A stretch of 64,000 bases of DNA, from the NCBI GenBank assembly GCA_950097015.1, contig CATNEN010000038.1, forward strand, positions 11,243,501 through 11,307,500, in the 5' to 3' direction. Below the pieces are notes generated by a model. The model searched no databases, was not told the DNA's origin, and worked only from the letters and a program-made list of their open reading frames with translations. Made by a program: the position numbers and the translations under genes. Each line of letters opens with the position of its first letter. The first letter of the stretch is position 1. This document shows positions 42,401 through 52,046 of this stretch, piece after piece. Source of the DNA: Macrostomum hystrix (Eukaryota > Platyhelminthes > Macrostomidae).

Positions 42401-45400
42401 CTTTATTTCCTTTAATCCCCTTCAATTTCTGTAGGAGGGTGAGTAGCAGAGCGGTCTAACGCGTTTGCCTCACGCACCAAGGTCCCTGAGCTCGATTCCG
42501 CGGCGAGGCCACATTCATTTGGGGGGGAGAGAAGGCTTGAGGGCTTGTCGTGCAATTTACGCCATTAAGGGCCAACCTCCAAGGCACAGTGAGAGTGTAC
42601 ACTGCCTGACGATGAGAAAGTCAGGGCAGATGTACTCACCTGTTTGAGCGTGTGCCTGCGTACTGTATCTGTGTGCGTGTTAGCTCAGGAGTCAGCGGAA
42701 TGTGTAGAATTGCCTCCTCGCCGGCTGCGGTTCTAGTGTCACCAGATGATGTGCCAGTGCCCAAAGCCCTCCCGCCAATAGTTTTATAACAATATAATTT
42801 CCTCTTCGGCAGACTCAAGGCTGGAACGGCCTGGTGAGGGTCCTGCTGGAGGCCAAGGCGGATCTCGTGCTGACGGCGCTGAAGATCACACCAAACAGAA
42901 GCGAGCAGATCGACTTCAGCCTGCCCTACCATCGCACAGGTATCACCATCCTGGTGGCGCTGCGAGAGGGTGCGATCTCGACGCGAGCGTTCCTCAGTAA
43001 GTTTTGGGACAAATTAGTTGCCTCAACCGTTTCAATAATTTTTTAGCCTGCTTGCCTAGAGGCCAAACCTCTTCCGAAAACACTCGAACCATTTATGTTT
43101 TTATTGTCATTCGCAGTGGGCTGTGGGAAAGGTGGCATCACCTTGGCAACAATAGACCGAAGGCCAGTGAATACGCACACAGGCATGCGAATCTGCCTTG
43201 ACTTTCTAATCGTCAGACAGTCTCTCTGTGCCTTGTGATATTGACCCTTATATGAGCGTTAGGTTATATTGCACGACTTGCTCCAAAGCCTTTCTTGGCC
43301 TGTGTTGGGAAAACTAGTATTCTGTACTATACTTTTAAAATGCTTCAGAACCGTACGACTATCCGTCCTGGTGCCTCATCCTGGTCTTCTCCGTGCACGC
43401 CTGTGGAGCCGCTCTGTTTCTGTTCGAGTGGCTCAGTCCGCAAGGCCTGGACCGTGGCAACGTGCCGCCAAGGGGTGCGTGACCCGCTGTTCAGGCCTCT
43501 ATAAATTACTTGAACTGCATTAAAAAAATCTAATTATCATCCTAAATTATCGTAAACGAATGTCCATCAACTTAAAAGTGAGGTTAAATAGGCAGACAAA
43601 TTACGTATAAATCATGCTGTACAGCTGTTCAGTCCGTGGACTGGGGGGGGGGGGTAAAACCACCCATTTAATAATGGGTGCGGCGGTTTAAATAATACCG
43701 AATAACGCTGGTACTCATTTACAGCTGAGTCATAGAACTCAGAATCTATGCTGAAATAACTACATGCACCTTTACTTCCTTACCATGGTCCTTTTTGGTT
43801 TTACAGTTCGTAGAATGTAGAATCTGAAAGTCTGAATGCCGAGTAGGCAATTCTGATGGACTGTTCTGAGAAAAATAACACAGATACACTAGTAGTAGCA
43901 GCATTCTTCAACCGATTTTCATTTTTTAAGTCAGAATATATATTTTTTGCATTTTGGTTAAGGCCTGTCTGCCAAACTTAGCTAGTAATTTTAGCTGAGA
44001 GAAAGCTAAAGTAAATAAAAAACTTTTTTGTAAAGAAGGAATTTTACGCTGCATTAAAAAAATTAAAAAAAAATTCTGCATCTAATCTTTTAACACTGCC
44101 TCCAAAATGAAAATGTACATTCTGCTGCAGGATTTCCCGTGGAAAAACCAAGAGCCTAGTGTGTAAAATAGTGTGTGTAAAGCGAGATTTCGAGCATACT
44201 GTCGGTTTCTTAAACCCCGCACCTCCAGAGCACAAGTTCAGCCTATTCCGCTCCCTCTGGCTGATATGGTCGATGCTGTTCGGCGCCGCTGTCAACGCCG
44301 ACAATCCCAGAGGCGTGGCCAGCCGGTTTCTTGGCAACATCTGGGCTCTCTTCGCCCTAGTGTTTCTGGCCTCCTACACTGCCAACCTGGCCGCCTTCAT
44401 GATCGCCGAGGAGTCTTACTACGACCTGGCCGGCATTAACGACTGGCGCCTCATGGAGCCGGGGATGCACCGGCCGCCGTTTCGCTTCGCCACGGTGCCA
44501 TCCGGCGCCACCGAGGAGAATGTCAAGATGAATTTTCCTCGCATGGCAGAGTACATGCGCAACTACAGTAAAAGCAACCTGGATGAGGGCATCAAGGCGC
44601 TCAAGAATCAGTAAGCTCTACAATTCTGCATCTGGCAATAATTCAATTTTTTATTTTACCCTACATAAACTTCTGTGATACGCTACACAAGTCTGGCATT
44701 GGTGTAGAGGTTGCACAGAAGGGCAGGTAAAAGAGCGGCGCCGCAGTGCACCGGTCACCGACTCCATCGCCTTGATCAGTGCTTATCGATTGAAAGACCG
44801 CACTGGGGAAATCCCCCCCTGGGGAAAGACCATTTCAAATACATCGCTGATATTCAGATTCTGATGACAAGGAAAGCAAACATTGTTCTGTAGAAACCTC
44901 TATTGCGAACCCACCTATTGGCTCAATAATTTATATTCTTCTGTCGTAGGGGCCTTTTTTCTTAGCAATCCCAGTCACCAGGGTCCGGCTCATCACTGCC
45001 TGGAGCATCGGCGGCGACCTTCAGGACCTTCAACAAAAGCACTCGGTCAGAATCTCAAATATGGCTGCGTTCCGGAAGCCGAAATTAAAGAATCCTCTTT
45101 TGCACCCGATGCTCCAAATCCAGAACAAGTCAATAACAATAGTATGAGCTCACATTTGTAGGAGTGCTGTGGGCACTGACTGGTCGATCATTTGGTGACA
45201 CTTGACTCGAAGCCGACGAGGCACTTCTGCCAATTGCGCTGACTCCTGAGCACACATTTCTGTACACAGGCACACCCTCAAACATGTTTGGACATCTGCC
45301 CTGACTTTCTCAACTTGAGGCTCCGTGAAGTAAATTAATTGTACGAGCTACATGCAGCCCTGCCTTCAAGCCTTCTCTCCGTGGCTGGGCCCCAAATGAA

Positions 45401-48400
45401 TGTGGCATCGCCGCGGAATAGAGTTCAGGACCTGGGCGCAAGAGGCAAACCCATCAACCGCTCTGCCACTCGCCCCCTTGATTTGTGCTCAGCTAACAGT
45501 CGACGAAGCGCGTCGGTAGGGCACCTCCAGTACCCTAAGCTGGCAAAAATGCTCCGCTGGCTTCTGAGCACTAACAGGCACACATTTGTCTACATCGGCC
45601 TTGAATTTCTCATCGTCAGGCAGTGTACACTCTCACTGTGCTTTGGAGGTTGGTACTCAATTGCACGAAAAGCCCGATAAACCCTCCCACTGCGGCTGCG
45701 GCTTGAATGTGGCCTAACATTCCGGCCGGCCTAGTAACATTAAAAAAGGTCAACTGTTAGGTAAATTGACCAAAAAATATTTTGAGTATATTACCCTTTG
45801 CGACAGCTTTTTGCAATGGACTGTAGCGAGCCACCAGCGAGTTACCAACGCAATCGCACCAGTTGGTCTGTTGCTCCCAGGCTCGTAATTGGATGAAAGT
45901 TCGATTTCCCCTGGATTAGCGATGCTCGCTATAGCTGCAGCTAACCAGCGAGCACTATTGTCATTTGCTGCCTAATACTAGCGCCTCGATTATTATAAGC
46001 CATACTTGCTGCCTGCTCAGTCGGGACTTCACTATCGTGACTGGTGAAGCCTACAGATAGGCCTCCAAAATGGAAGAAAAATTCTGGACAGTTATGCAAA
46101 AGCCCGGATCTGTGCGATCGTCAGATTGATCTGCGCCACCCGAATTCTCTTTCTCTCTTGTATTTATTTGTATGGAATGTCAGGCGACTTTCGCACACAG
46201 CTGTTCGTCAGCCAAAGTTTGACCACGCTATCGATGGCAGCCACGCAGGGGCAGAAAAAAATGGCGTGCCATGCGTTTGCTGCAGTTTAATTGCCAACCA
46301 ATTCAGCAACCTGCTGATGGAAATGAACGCATCGCGACAATGTTCTACATATGCAGCTGTCTCCAATGCTACCAACAAAACAAAATTAAAACAAAAAACC
46401 GCTTTAGTTTGAAGTCAAACGAATCAGGACCTGGCCCCACTAAGGGCGGCGAATTTTTGCGTGAATTTTCCAATAAAGTTTTCCAATAATTTTCCAAGTT
46501 TGCGCCTACATTTAAGGGCAGAATAATAGGGCATCAGAACGAAGGCTTTTGTTAACGTATATTTGACCAATACGATCCGATGTCCAAATTTGAGAAGCCT
46601 AATGCACCGTACTTACTATCTGTGTTGCTTCAAGCAGGTTCCACGATTTTTTACTTTGTCTCAATCCTTTTAAACTGGGAGTGTTGACAGAGAAGACAAA
46701 GAAAGACCTAAATTCTGAACCGAATACAAGAGCAACAAAAGGCTTCTCTAGAAAAATGCTTTCCATTGATTTTTTAAACAGCGCGTTTGAAAACGTCTTT
46801 GAAAACCTAATTGTAAAGCATTTTGACGGTGTAATAATAAGATTTTCATATAACTATTATTACGCGACGAATGTGAGCTCACTCGTGGCTTAGCCATACT
46901 GAATGTGGCCTCGCTGTGGAATCCATCACATCGGTGCTAGATGCTGATGCGTCAGACCACTCCGCAACCCACCACCTCGGTATACTTTGGACCAAACTAA
47001 GCAGACACATGGTGTGCGCTTGCCTATTGAAAAGAAATAAAAAACAAAAGTATACACAGCTGCTTGAGTTTGTGCCTGCATATGGAGTACGCTTCAGATA
47101 CCCAGAACTTCATATTTTTAAAGTACTTCCCTCACACTAGCTCGTATTAGATTTTCACATTTTTCTAGATTCCCAGTTGAATGATACTATGAAAAAGCCA
47201 TGGATAGAAAATAGATGATTGAAAATCGCTAAATGATGTCGTCTAATTGGTAGATTTATGCTAGGCTTCCGAGTGCGTAAATCACAGATTCTATATTACC
47301 TATAATATAGAATATAGAATAGAATATAGGTAATATAGAATCTGTGGCGTAAATAGTCTTGGCACGAGTGCGCGCAGTAGCATAAGTGCATTGATTTATG
47401 ACCAAGTGTGTGTGCGCAAGACCAGCTCCTTCGGCCCATAGACAATACCCGTCTGGGATTTACTGCATAGTAGCTCAGAAGAGGGATGGCACGGAGATCA
47501 AGTGGGGCAACATAGTCATGTCATTTACCGCACAGTTGTGGAATTTACTGCACACTTCAATCTATTTCTTTGATGGCCTTTGGGCCATAAACTATACACG
47601 AGCTTGAGACGTTTACGCACACTTGGTTATATGTCAATGTTACAATTTTAAGGGTGACGTGTTTTAATTAAAATGATAAACATTTATATTGAGAGGCCAA
47701 CTCGAGGAGCAACTAGAGCGAATATAGTTCACCCCAAAAGGGGGCGTTAATTGCTTGTCATCTACACTTAACACAATACATGAATCCCTCAGCGAAATCG
47801 ACGCTTTCATCTACGACGCTACAGTGCTGCAGTACCGGGTGGGCAAAGACAAGGACTGCAAGCTGAAGACAGTCGGCAACTGGTACTCCATGACTGGCTA
47901 CGGCGTGGGCTTCCCCAAGGGCTCCAAATGGAAAACCGACATCGACCGGCAAATTTTGATTTATCGAAAAAATGGTGCGCAAAGATCTAAAATTTTTTGC
48001 CAATGGAGACTCTTTCTCATAAGAAAAGAAACCAAACATTCTCACGCAGGTCTGCTCGAGCGCTGGAGCAAATACTGGTTCACTGGAGCCTGCCAGCAGA
48101 GCGGCCGCCTTCGCAACTCTAACCAGACTCTGGGCGTCAAGAACTTCATCAGCGCCTTTATCCTGCTGATTGGCGGGATGCTGCTTTGCTGCCTGCTACT
48201 GGTCCTTGAGCACTGGTTCTACCGGTACATGCGGCCTCGGCTCAAGGACTTCGACAAGTACGGATGCTGCGGGCTCGTGTCAATTGTGAGTTCTGCACCG
48301 ATGAGCCTAATCTGCAAATGAAAAACCTAACAATTTCACCTTCGCCACGTCTAGCTTCCAAAATTAATTCTGCGTCTGCTACGTTGACACCTTTCAGAAG

Positions 48401-50754
48401 TATTTCAGTCCCTACCATGTCCTAGGAAACCTAATTCAAATCTACAGCCGTGATACCATCAGGCCTGATTCGTAGCTACTGCTGTGTGTTCAAACAAGAT
48501 TTCCAATTTTTTCCCTATCGACACAAAAGAGAATCAACAGCCCGAAGCGGGTCTCACGTGTGCACTAAATTTAATGGAGTTAGATTATCAATAAAAGCTG
48601 GACAGATTATCAGCGGAGGCCGCAAAGGCTAGCCTCGCGGTCTCAAAAAAGCAAGTTTCACTTGACAACTCGGCGGTCAGTTGGAACACCCAGCAAATCG
48701 CTTGGGGATATGAAGAGGCCATATAGAGAGCCCAGCCTCATTAGCATAACCAGTCTAGCGTCCAGTCGCTACTCTATTCTCTCTTCCACTCGCTGCCGCT
48801 CTCCCGATGCGGCACCCGCCTGAGCCATTTTCCAGGAAACGAGGAAGCTTCCTCCCAGAGAGACAGACAGAAAGGCCAGCTGCAGCACTGTTGGAGGTGA
48901 ACAAGGTTGACACCGGGGCGAGGGCGCCAGGAGGCTCATAAATTTTATGCTTGCCCGCTTCTCGGCTGGGATAATTGAAGTAGAGCGAGAGGTTGAGAGG
49001 AAAGGGGATAGGGCGGGATGGGAGCTCCACGGGAGTCACACAGGCATTCCTGTGATACCTCCTGGGAGAGACAGTGTTCCGCAGAGTTCGAGCTCTGCTT
49101 CAGGCCGAGCGAGTGCAAGTATCTTCCTGTTGCTTCACCGAACTGCGCGCGTCATTCTTTTTCTCTGCTTGGTCACTATTTTAGGGACAAACATCCAAGG
49201 AATTTTTGATGGAGAATAATCTACCTGACAAAAATTTCATTTTCATGGACTGTAAGCACGGACGCATCAGTTGATGACAGTCGACCCGCAGCTAGCGACG
49301 AGGCAGTTCTGCCCGTTTCGCTGTCTCCTGAGCACACACACACACAGATACCGTACGCAGGCAAGCACTCACATATTATGAAACATGTGTGTACATCTGT
49401 CCTGACTTTCCCATCGAGGCATTTCGTTGCACTCTCACTGTTTTAACTGAATATGGCCCCACCACGGATTTGAGCTCAATCGGACGCGTTTGAGCCCCTC
49501 CGTCATTCACTCCCCTATATCGACTTAATTCGTGAGACAATGAACCCTTGGTCCTGATAAAATAAAGAATATTTCTTCCTGATGAAAAATCTAAAATTTA
49601 TGTAACTCCACAGAGCATGGGCCAGCTGTTGTCCTTCGAACAGTCTGTTAATCAGACTGTCGACCTGATGAAGCATCACAAATGCAAGAATCCTATTTGT
49701 GAGACACAATTGTGGAAGCTGCGCCATGAATTGGACACCTCGAGGCGTCGGCTGCACAAAATGGAGGCCCTTTTGATGATGCAGCAACAGCAGCAGCAGC
49801 AGCAGCAGGTAACCGCAGGCTGTGTCACCTGGGCCGATCAGCAGCCACATGCTACTGGCAGTGGCAGTTACAACGGCTCGAACACGAGACGTCGGGGATT
49901 ATCCATCGGAGCGGGTGGCTATGACTATTTAGAGATTTCGGCCAACAGGTAAGAATTATAATTAAGCTCAATTTACCTATAGAAGGATCGGTTAAATAAA
50001 TGTTACTATGTTTCTCGTAGATTTACGTCACTAAGTTATTTTTAGCTTGATCCTATTGAGATCTCACTGAATTGTACTCAGATCTCACTGAAACCCACTT
50101 AGATCTCAATGAATCCTACTGAGATCTCACTAAATCCTATTGACATCTCACTGAATCATACTGAGATCTCCCTGAATCCTACTGAGATCCCCCTGAATCC
50201 TACTGAGATCCCCCTGAATCCTACTGAGATCTCACTGAGATACCCAATTCCTGCCTCAAAACAGCTCAGAAGCTGAGTTGGCCCGGAAGCTGCAGCAGCC
50301 GCCGGAGCAACAGTGCCAGCAGCTCTCCACCCTGGTCGTGCCTGTACAGCAGCACGTTTATCCAAGCTCTCTGTCTCCAATGTCGTTTCCTGGTTCGGAA
50401 TCTACGCTGCCACTTCACAATAGCCAACAGCGTCGCAGAAATCATCCACAATTACATCAGCAGCAACAGCAGGAGCAACACTTAAGCGAGCTTCCAGTAA
50501 ATCAGCGCTTCACAAGGGCGTCAAATTCCAGTTATCAGCTGGGCTCGCCAGCCAATCAGGAGCGGCCACCGTCGGCGCAGCGATCTGCTGAGATTCTATA
50601 CAAGCACCCCAGCATTAGGGCGTCTCCCTCGACTGCGGCATTGGCTTATTGTATGCCTCAGCAGCAGCAGCAACCAGCGTCTCTGGACATTGATACACGG
50701 GACGACTCAGCTGTTGAGAGGCAGACTCTAGTTGTGAAAGAGTCTGTCCTATAG
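36490..50754 (+). CDS. GRIN2: NMDA-type glutamate receptor, GluN2-like subunit, 13 exons
   Basis: Glutamate-gated cation channel subunit of the neuronal plasma membrane. Exons: 36490-36954, 38638-38840, 39658-39813, 39908-40077, 40657-40858, 41461-42004, 42813-42996, 43349-43474, 44229-44610, 47793-47974, 48050-48285, 49614-49948, 50265-50754. All join in phase to 1,224 codons plus stop. A hydrophobic signal peptide (MVWPMLLLLLLLMFSS) precedes the amino-terminal domain (to about residue 400). S1 carries LKITPNRSEQIDFSLPY. M1 is about 646-668, M2 about 689-705, M3 725-750 with SYTANLAAF, S2 has FIYDATVL (the glutamate-selective Asp) and M4 is about 905-928. The Gln-rich tail ends ESVL, a class I PDZ ligand. 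S2 and M3 resemble GluN2 more than GluN1. The M2 loop has FGAAV where vertebrate GluN2 has FNNSV. Acceptors of exons 5 and 6 have weak pyrimidine tracts. Confidence 0.9.
36981..37673. repeat. Minisatellite, 50-bp unit, about 14 copies, in GluN2 intron 1
   Basis: Unit contains GCTGGAGTGTGCTCAGTTGA and GGATGAGGCACAGGTGATGC. The first copy starts about 26 bp after the exon 1 donor (36955). Units contain GTGAGC and CAGGTGATG, which resemble the genuine donor. Confidence 0.95.
37674..38290. other. GluN2 intron 1, unique part
   Basis: AT-rich intron sequence; no other feature seen. Confidence 0.5.
38296..38530. repeat. Minisatellite, about 18-bp unit, GluN2 intron 1
   Basis: About 13 copies of GTAGGAGTGAGGTGGTTG with GAGCTGGGT variants, ending about 110 bp before exon 2. 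Confidence 0.9.
38841..39657. other. GluN2 intron 2
   Basis: No coding sequence seen. Around 39360-39490 there is a promoter-like cluster (TATTTATAG, two CATTGGCTGG boxes) that could be part of a decayed mobile element; I could not define its ends. Confidence 0.4.
40160..40365. repeat. Purine-rich degenerate tandem repeat, GluN2 intron 4
   Basis: Irregular GAGATGAGACAGGAGAG-type units of about 16-18 bp. Confidence 0.75.
40955..41430. repeat. Dispersed repeat C, copy 2, in GluN2 intron 5
   Basis: Diverged partner of 17390-17750 (CCAGTGCTAA, CACCAAGCAGTAAAC, GGGGCAACTGACATCTAGCG, CCCCTAAGCAGTG). It ends about 30 bp upstream of the exon 6 acceptor, which may explain that acceptor's poor pyrimidine tract. 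Confidence 0.5.
42196..42310 (+). repeat. SINE-B head (truncated), GluN2 intron 6
   Basis: GGTGGCAGAGAAGTATTACG, then CCCTGAGCTTGATTCAGCGG and GGAGAGAAGGCTTGAGGGCT, a diverged 5' part of SINE-B about 120 bp upstream of the full copy. Confidence 0.7.
42434..42775 (+). repeat. SINE-B, full-length copy
   Basis: tRNA Leu/Ser-like head: TAGCAGAGCGGTCTAACGCG (A box) and GAGCTCGATTCCGCGGC (B box). The body has GAGAAGGCTTGAGGGCTTGT and CAAGGCACAGTGAGAGTGTA, and the tail is CA/TG-rich, ending near GAATTGCCTCCTCGCCGGCT. It lies in GluN2 intron 6 and ends about 38 bp upstream of exon 7. At least seven partial relatives occur in the window. Confidence 0.8.
43130..43290 (-). repeat. SINE-B tail (decayed), GluN2 intron 7
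   Basis: ACGCACACAGGCATGCG, then ATCTGCCTTGACTTTCTAAT and CTCTCTGTGCCTTG match the reverse complement of the SINE-B tail. Confidence 0.55.
43624..43745 (-). repeat. SINE-A (reverse), GluN2 intron 8
   Basis: Terminal palindrome with one change (CAGTCCGTGGACTG, 43630-43643), a G run, then the decayed SINE-A body (GCTGGTACTCATTTACAGCT). Confidence 0.7.
45167..45478 (-). repeat. SINE-B, nearly full (reverse), GluN2 intron 9
   Basis: On the minus strand it starts with the tRNA-like head (GCAGAGCGGTTGATGGG, then TCCTGAACTCTATTCCGCGG) and ends in TGTCACCAAATGATCGACCA. A middle block is shortened relative to 42434-42775. Confidence 0.75.
45566..45720 (-). repeat. SINE-B middle fragment (reverse), GluN2 intron 9
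   Basis: Contains TCATCGTCAGGCAGTGTACA, CTCTCACTGTGCTTTGGAGG and TGAATGTGGCC in reverse orientation. Confidence 0.65.
45721..47274. other. GluN2 intron 9, unique part
   Basis: No exon-like sequence with receptor homology. A short SINE-B-like fragment (GAATGTGGCCTCGCTGTGGAATCC) occurs at about 46898-46925. Confidence 0.5.
47283..47346. mobile_element. 64-bp P-type MITE
   Basis: Two perfect 22-bp inverted arms (47283-47304 and 47325-47346, starting CACAGATTCTATATTACC) around a 20-base A/T/G loop. They are flanked by a perfect 8-bp direct repeat GCGTAAAT (47275-47282 and 47347-47354). The CACAGAT terminus and the 8-bp duplication match the complete P-type transposon at 11178-14932, so this is best read as a minute non-autonomous relative. 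It lies in GluN2 intron 9. Confidence 0.8.
48286..49240. other. GluN2 intron 11, unique part
   Basis: No exon-like sequence with receptor homology seen. Confidence 0.5.
49255..49500 (-). repeat. SINE-B (reverse, head decayed), GluN2 intron 11
   Basis: GAGGCAGTTCTGCCCGTTTC, CTCCTGAGCACACACACACA, GTACATCTGTCCTGACTTTC and a decayed tRNA head up to about 49500. Confidence 0.7.
50050..50250. repeat. Minisatellite, about 21-bp unit, GluN2 intron 12
   Basis: About nine copies of TCCTACTGAGATCCCCCTGA with TCACTGAA variants. Confidence 0.85.
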
Positions 50755-51229
50755 ATAGGTTTTTACCTGTGTCCGCTTTCTGAATGCCGACAGTAATACA
50801 ATAAGGAGAATTGAAAGTTGAAATCATTCAATGTTCAATTATGTCTTCCCCTGAATTGATACTTGTTCTAGCTAGCCGGTCATATTACTCGTAATTAATA
50901 TCATTAGCCATGTCGTAGCTTCGTGATCTCTAGCTCAACAAATCACATTCATTGCCTGTTGCTAGAGTATGTGCATACTTTCATGGCTGATAAATGCAAT
51001 AATACAAATACGATCATGGAATCCAAACTGCCACATTTATTCAAACATGCTTTGAACTGTTGACCCGTTGTCAAAGCTGAATGGTTTATTTGTGCTACTG
51101 GCTAATAACGATATTTAAAAAAGAAACAGAACTCAGAAGTATCCGCCAAAATTCTAACTTGGAAAAACTGTTTCTTAACAAAAAACATTTATAACAAAAA
51201 GCTTACAAAAGTATGTGATTGTCACACTT
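50755..51229. other. Spacer between GluN2 and small heat-shock gene
   Basis: Convergent 3' flanks of the two genes. Weak AATACAATAAGG near 50797 is a possible, non-canonical poly(A) signal for GluN2. Confidence 0.4.
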
Positions 51230-52046
51230 CTAGTCACTCTCAGTGAGCCCCAAATCGTTCACTGTCACTCTTCTAGTCACATTCAGGGCCGGCAGTCGCA
51301 GCTCCAGCCAACCGTCGGGCCGCAGGTTGGCCGTCAGCTTATCGGTATCGAAGCCTCTCGGCAGAGACGCGCTGAACTCCAGGCTCCGATGCAGCCTCTG
51401 GCCGTCCTGCACCTGTAGGGTTAGCTGATCTGCGTGGACGACCACCACCAGAGAAGCGCCATTCCGGACGATATTGACGTTAATGTCCTTGGCATCAAAC
51501 TCGCGAGCGCTGACTCGAATCTGCGAATACATTTTTTGTTGTCGGTACTTTTTGTTGTCAGTAAAGGACTTTTTAGAGGTTCGCGTCGTAGGGGAGACCT
51601 CAGACTGAATTTGAGTGCGCTAGCTAGGATTTGAAGACGGCTAACATTGATGTGAGGGCGCCAGCGCGGATTTGGGCCCTTAAGCTTACCAGCAGGCAGC
51701 AAGGCTGGCCGGTCTTTGGATTCCTAACAGTCTCCATAACTGACTGAGCAGCCGATGATTTCACGGTTTTAAGAGACGACGCCCGAATTGCGGAGTTGCC
51801 TCGGATCGGTGCTCGAACCACTAACCTGCCGTCGCTTTTTAAAGCCGACTGGACCCGCTCAGCGTCGGCATGCCGCGGAAGGCAGAGGGTGCGGCGAATC
51901 TCGTAGAGATCGTCGCCGGATTTCCAGCAGGCGTGAATGCGTACTAGGCGTCCTTCGACGTTTACCTCGATTTCCTCTGGTCTAGAGGGTTTAGTTAAAA
52001 CGGCATTTACAAAAAAGTGATTATTTATTGTCAATTCGTCGCCCAT
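51230..52046 (-). CDS. Small heat-shock protein with two alpha-crystallin domains
   Basis: ATP-independent chaperone family (HSP20) that holds unfolding proteins in the cytosol. Exon 1 is 52046-51690 (ATG at 52046, donor GTAAGC). Exon 2 is 51520-51230 (acceptor TTCGCAG). The 169-bp intron is phase 0 and the protein is 215 residues. Domain 1 (about residues 20-82) has IEVNVEGRLVRIHA, RRTLCLPRHADAERVQSAL and SDGRLVVRAP. Domain 2 (about 120-205) has SLEFSASLPRGFD, TANLRPDGWLELRLPAL. Each shows the beta-strand pattern and the L-x-x-D-G-x-L/W-x-hydrophobic signature. Two domains in tandem are characteristic of flatworm small HSPs (family knowledge), though this one is shorter than the 320-350 residue p40 proteins. 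The second ACD could instead start its own frame at an ATG (51532), giving two genes; the in-phase splice favours one. Confidence 0.8.

Noticed and set aside
42434-42510. tRNA-Leu or tRNA-Ser gene
   Set aside because: A and B boxes are present but the acceptor and anticodon stems do not form; it is the head of SINE-B.
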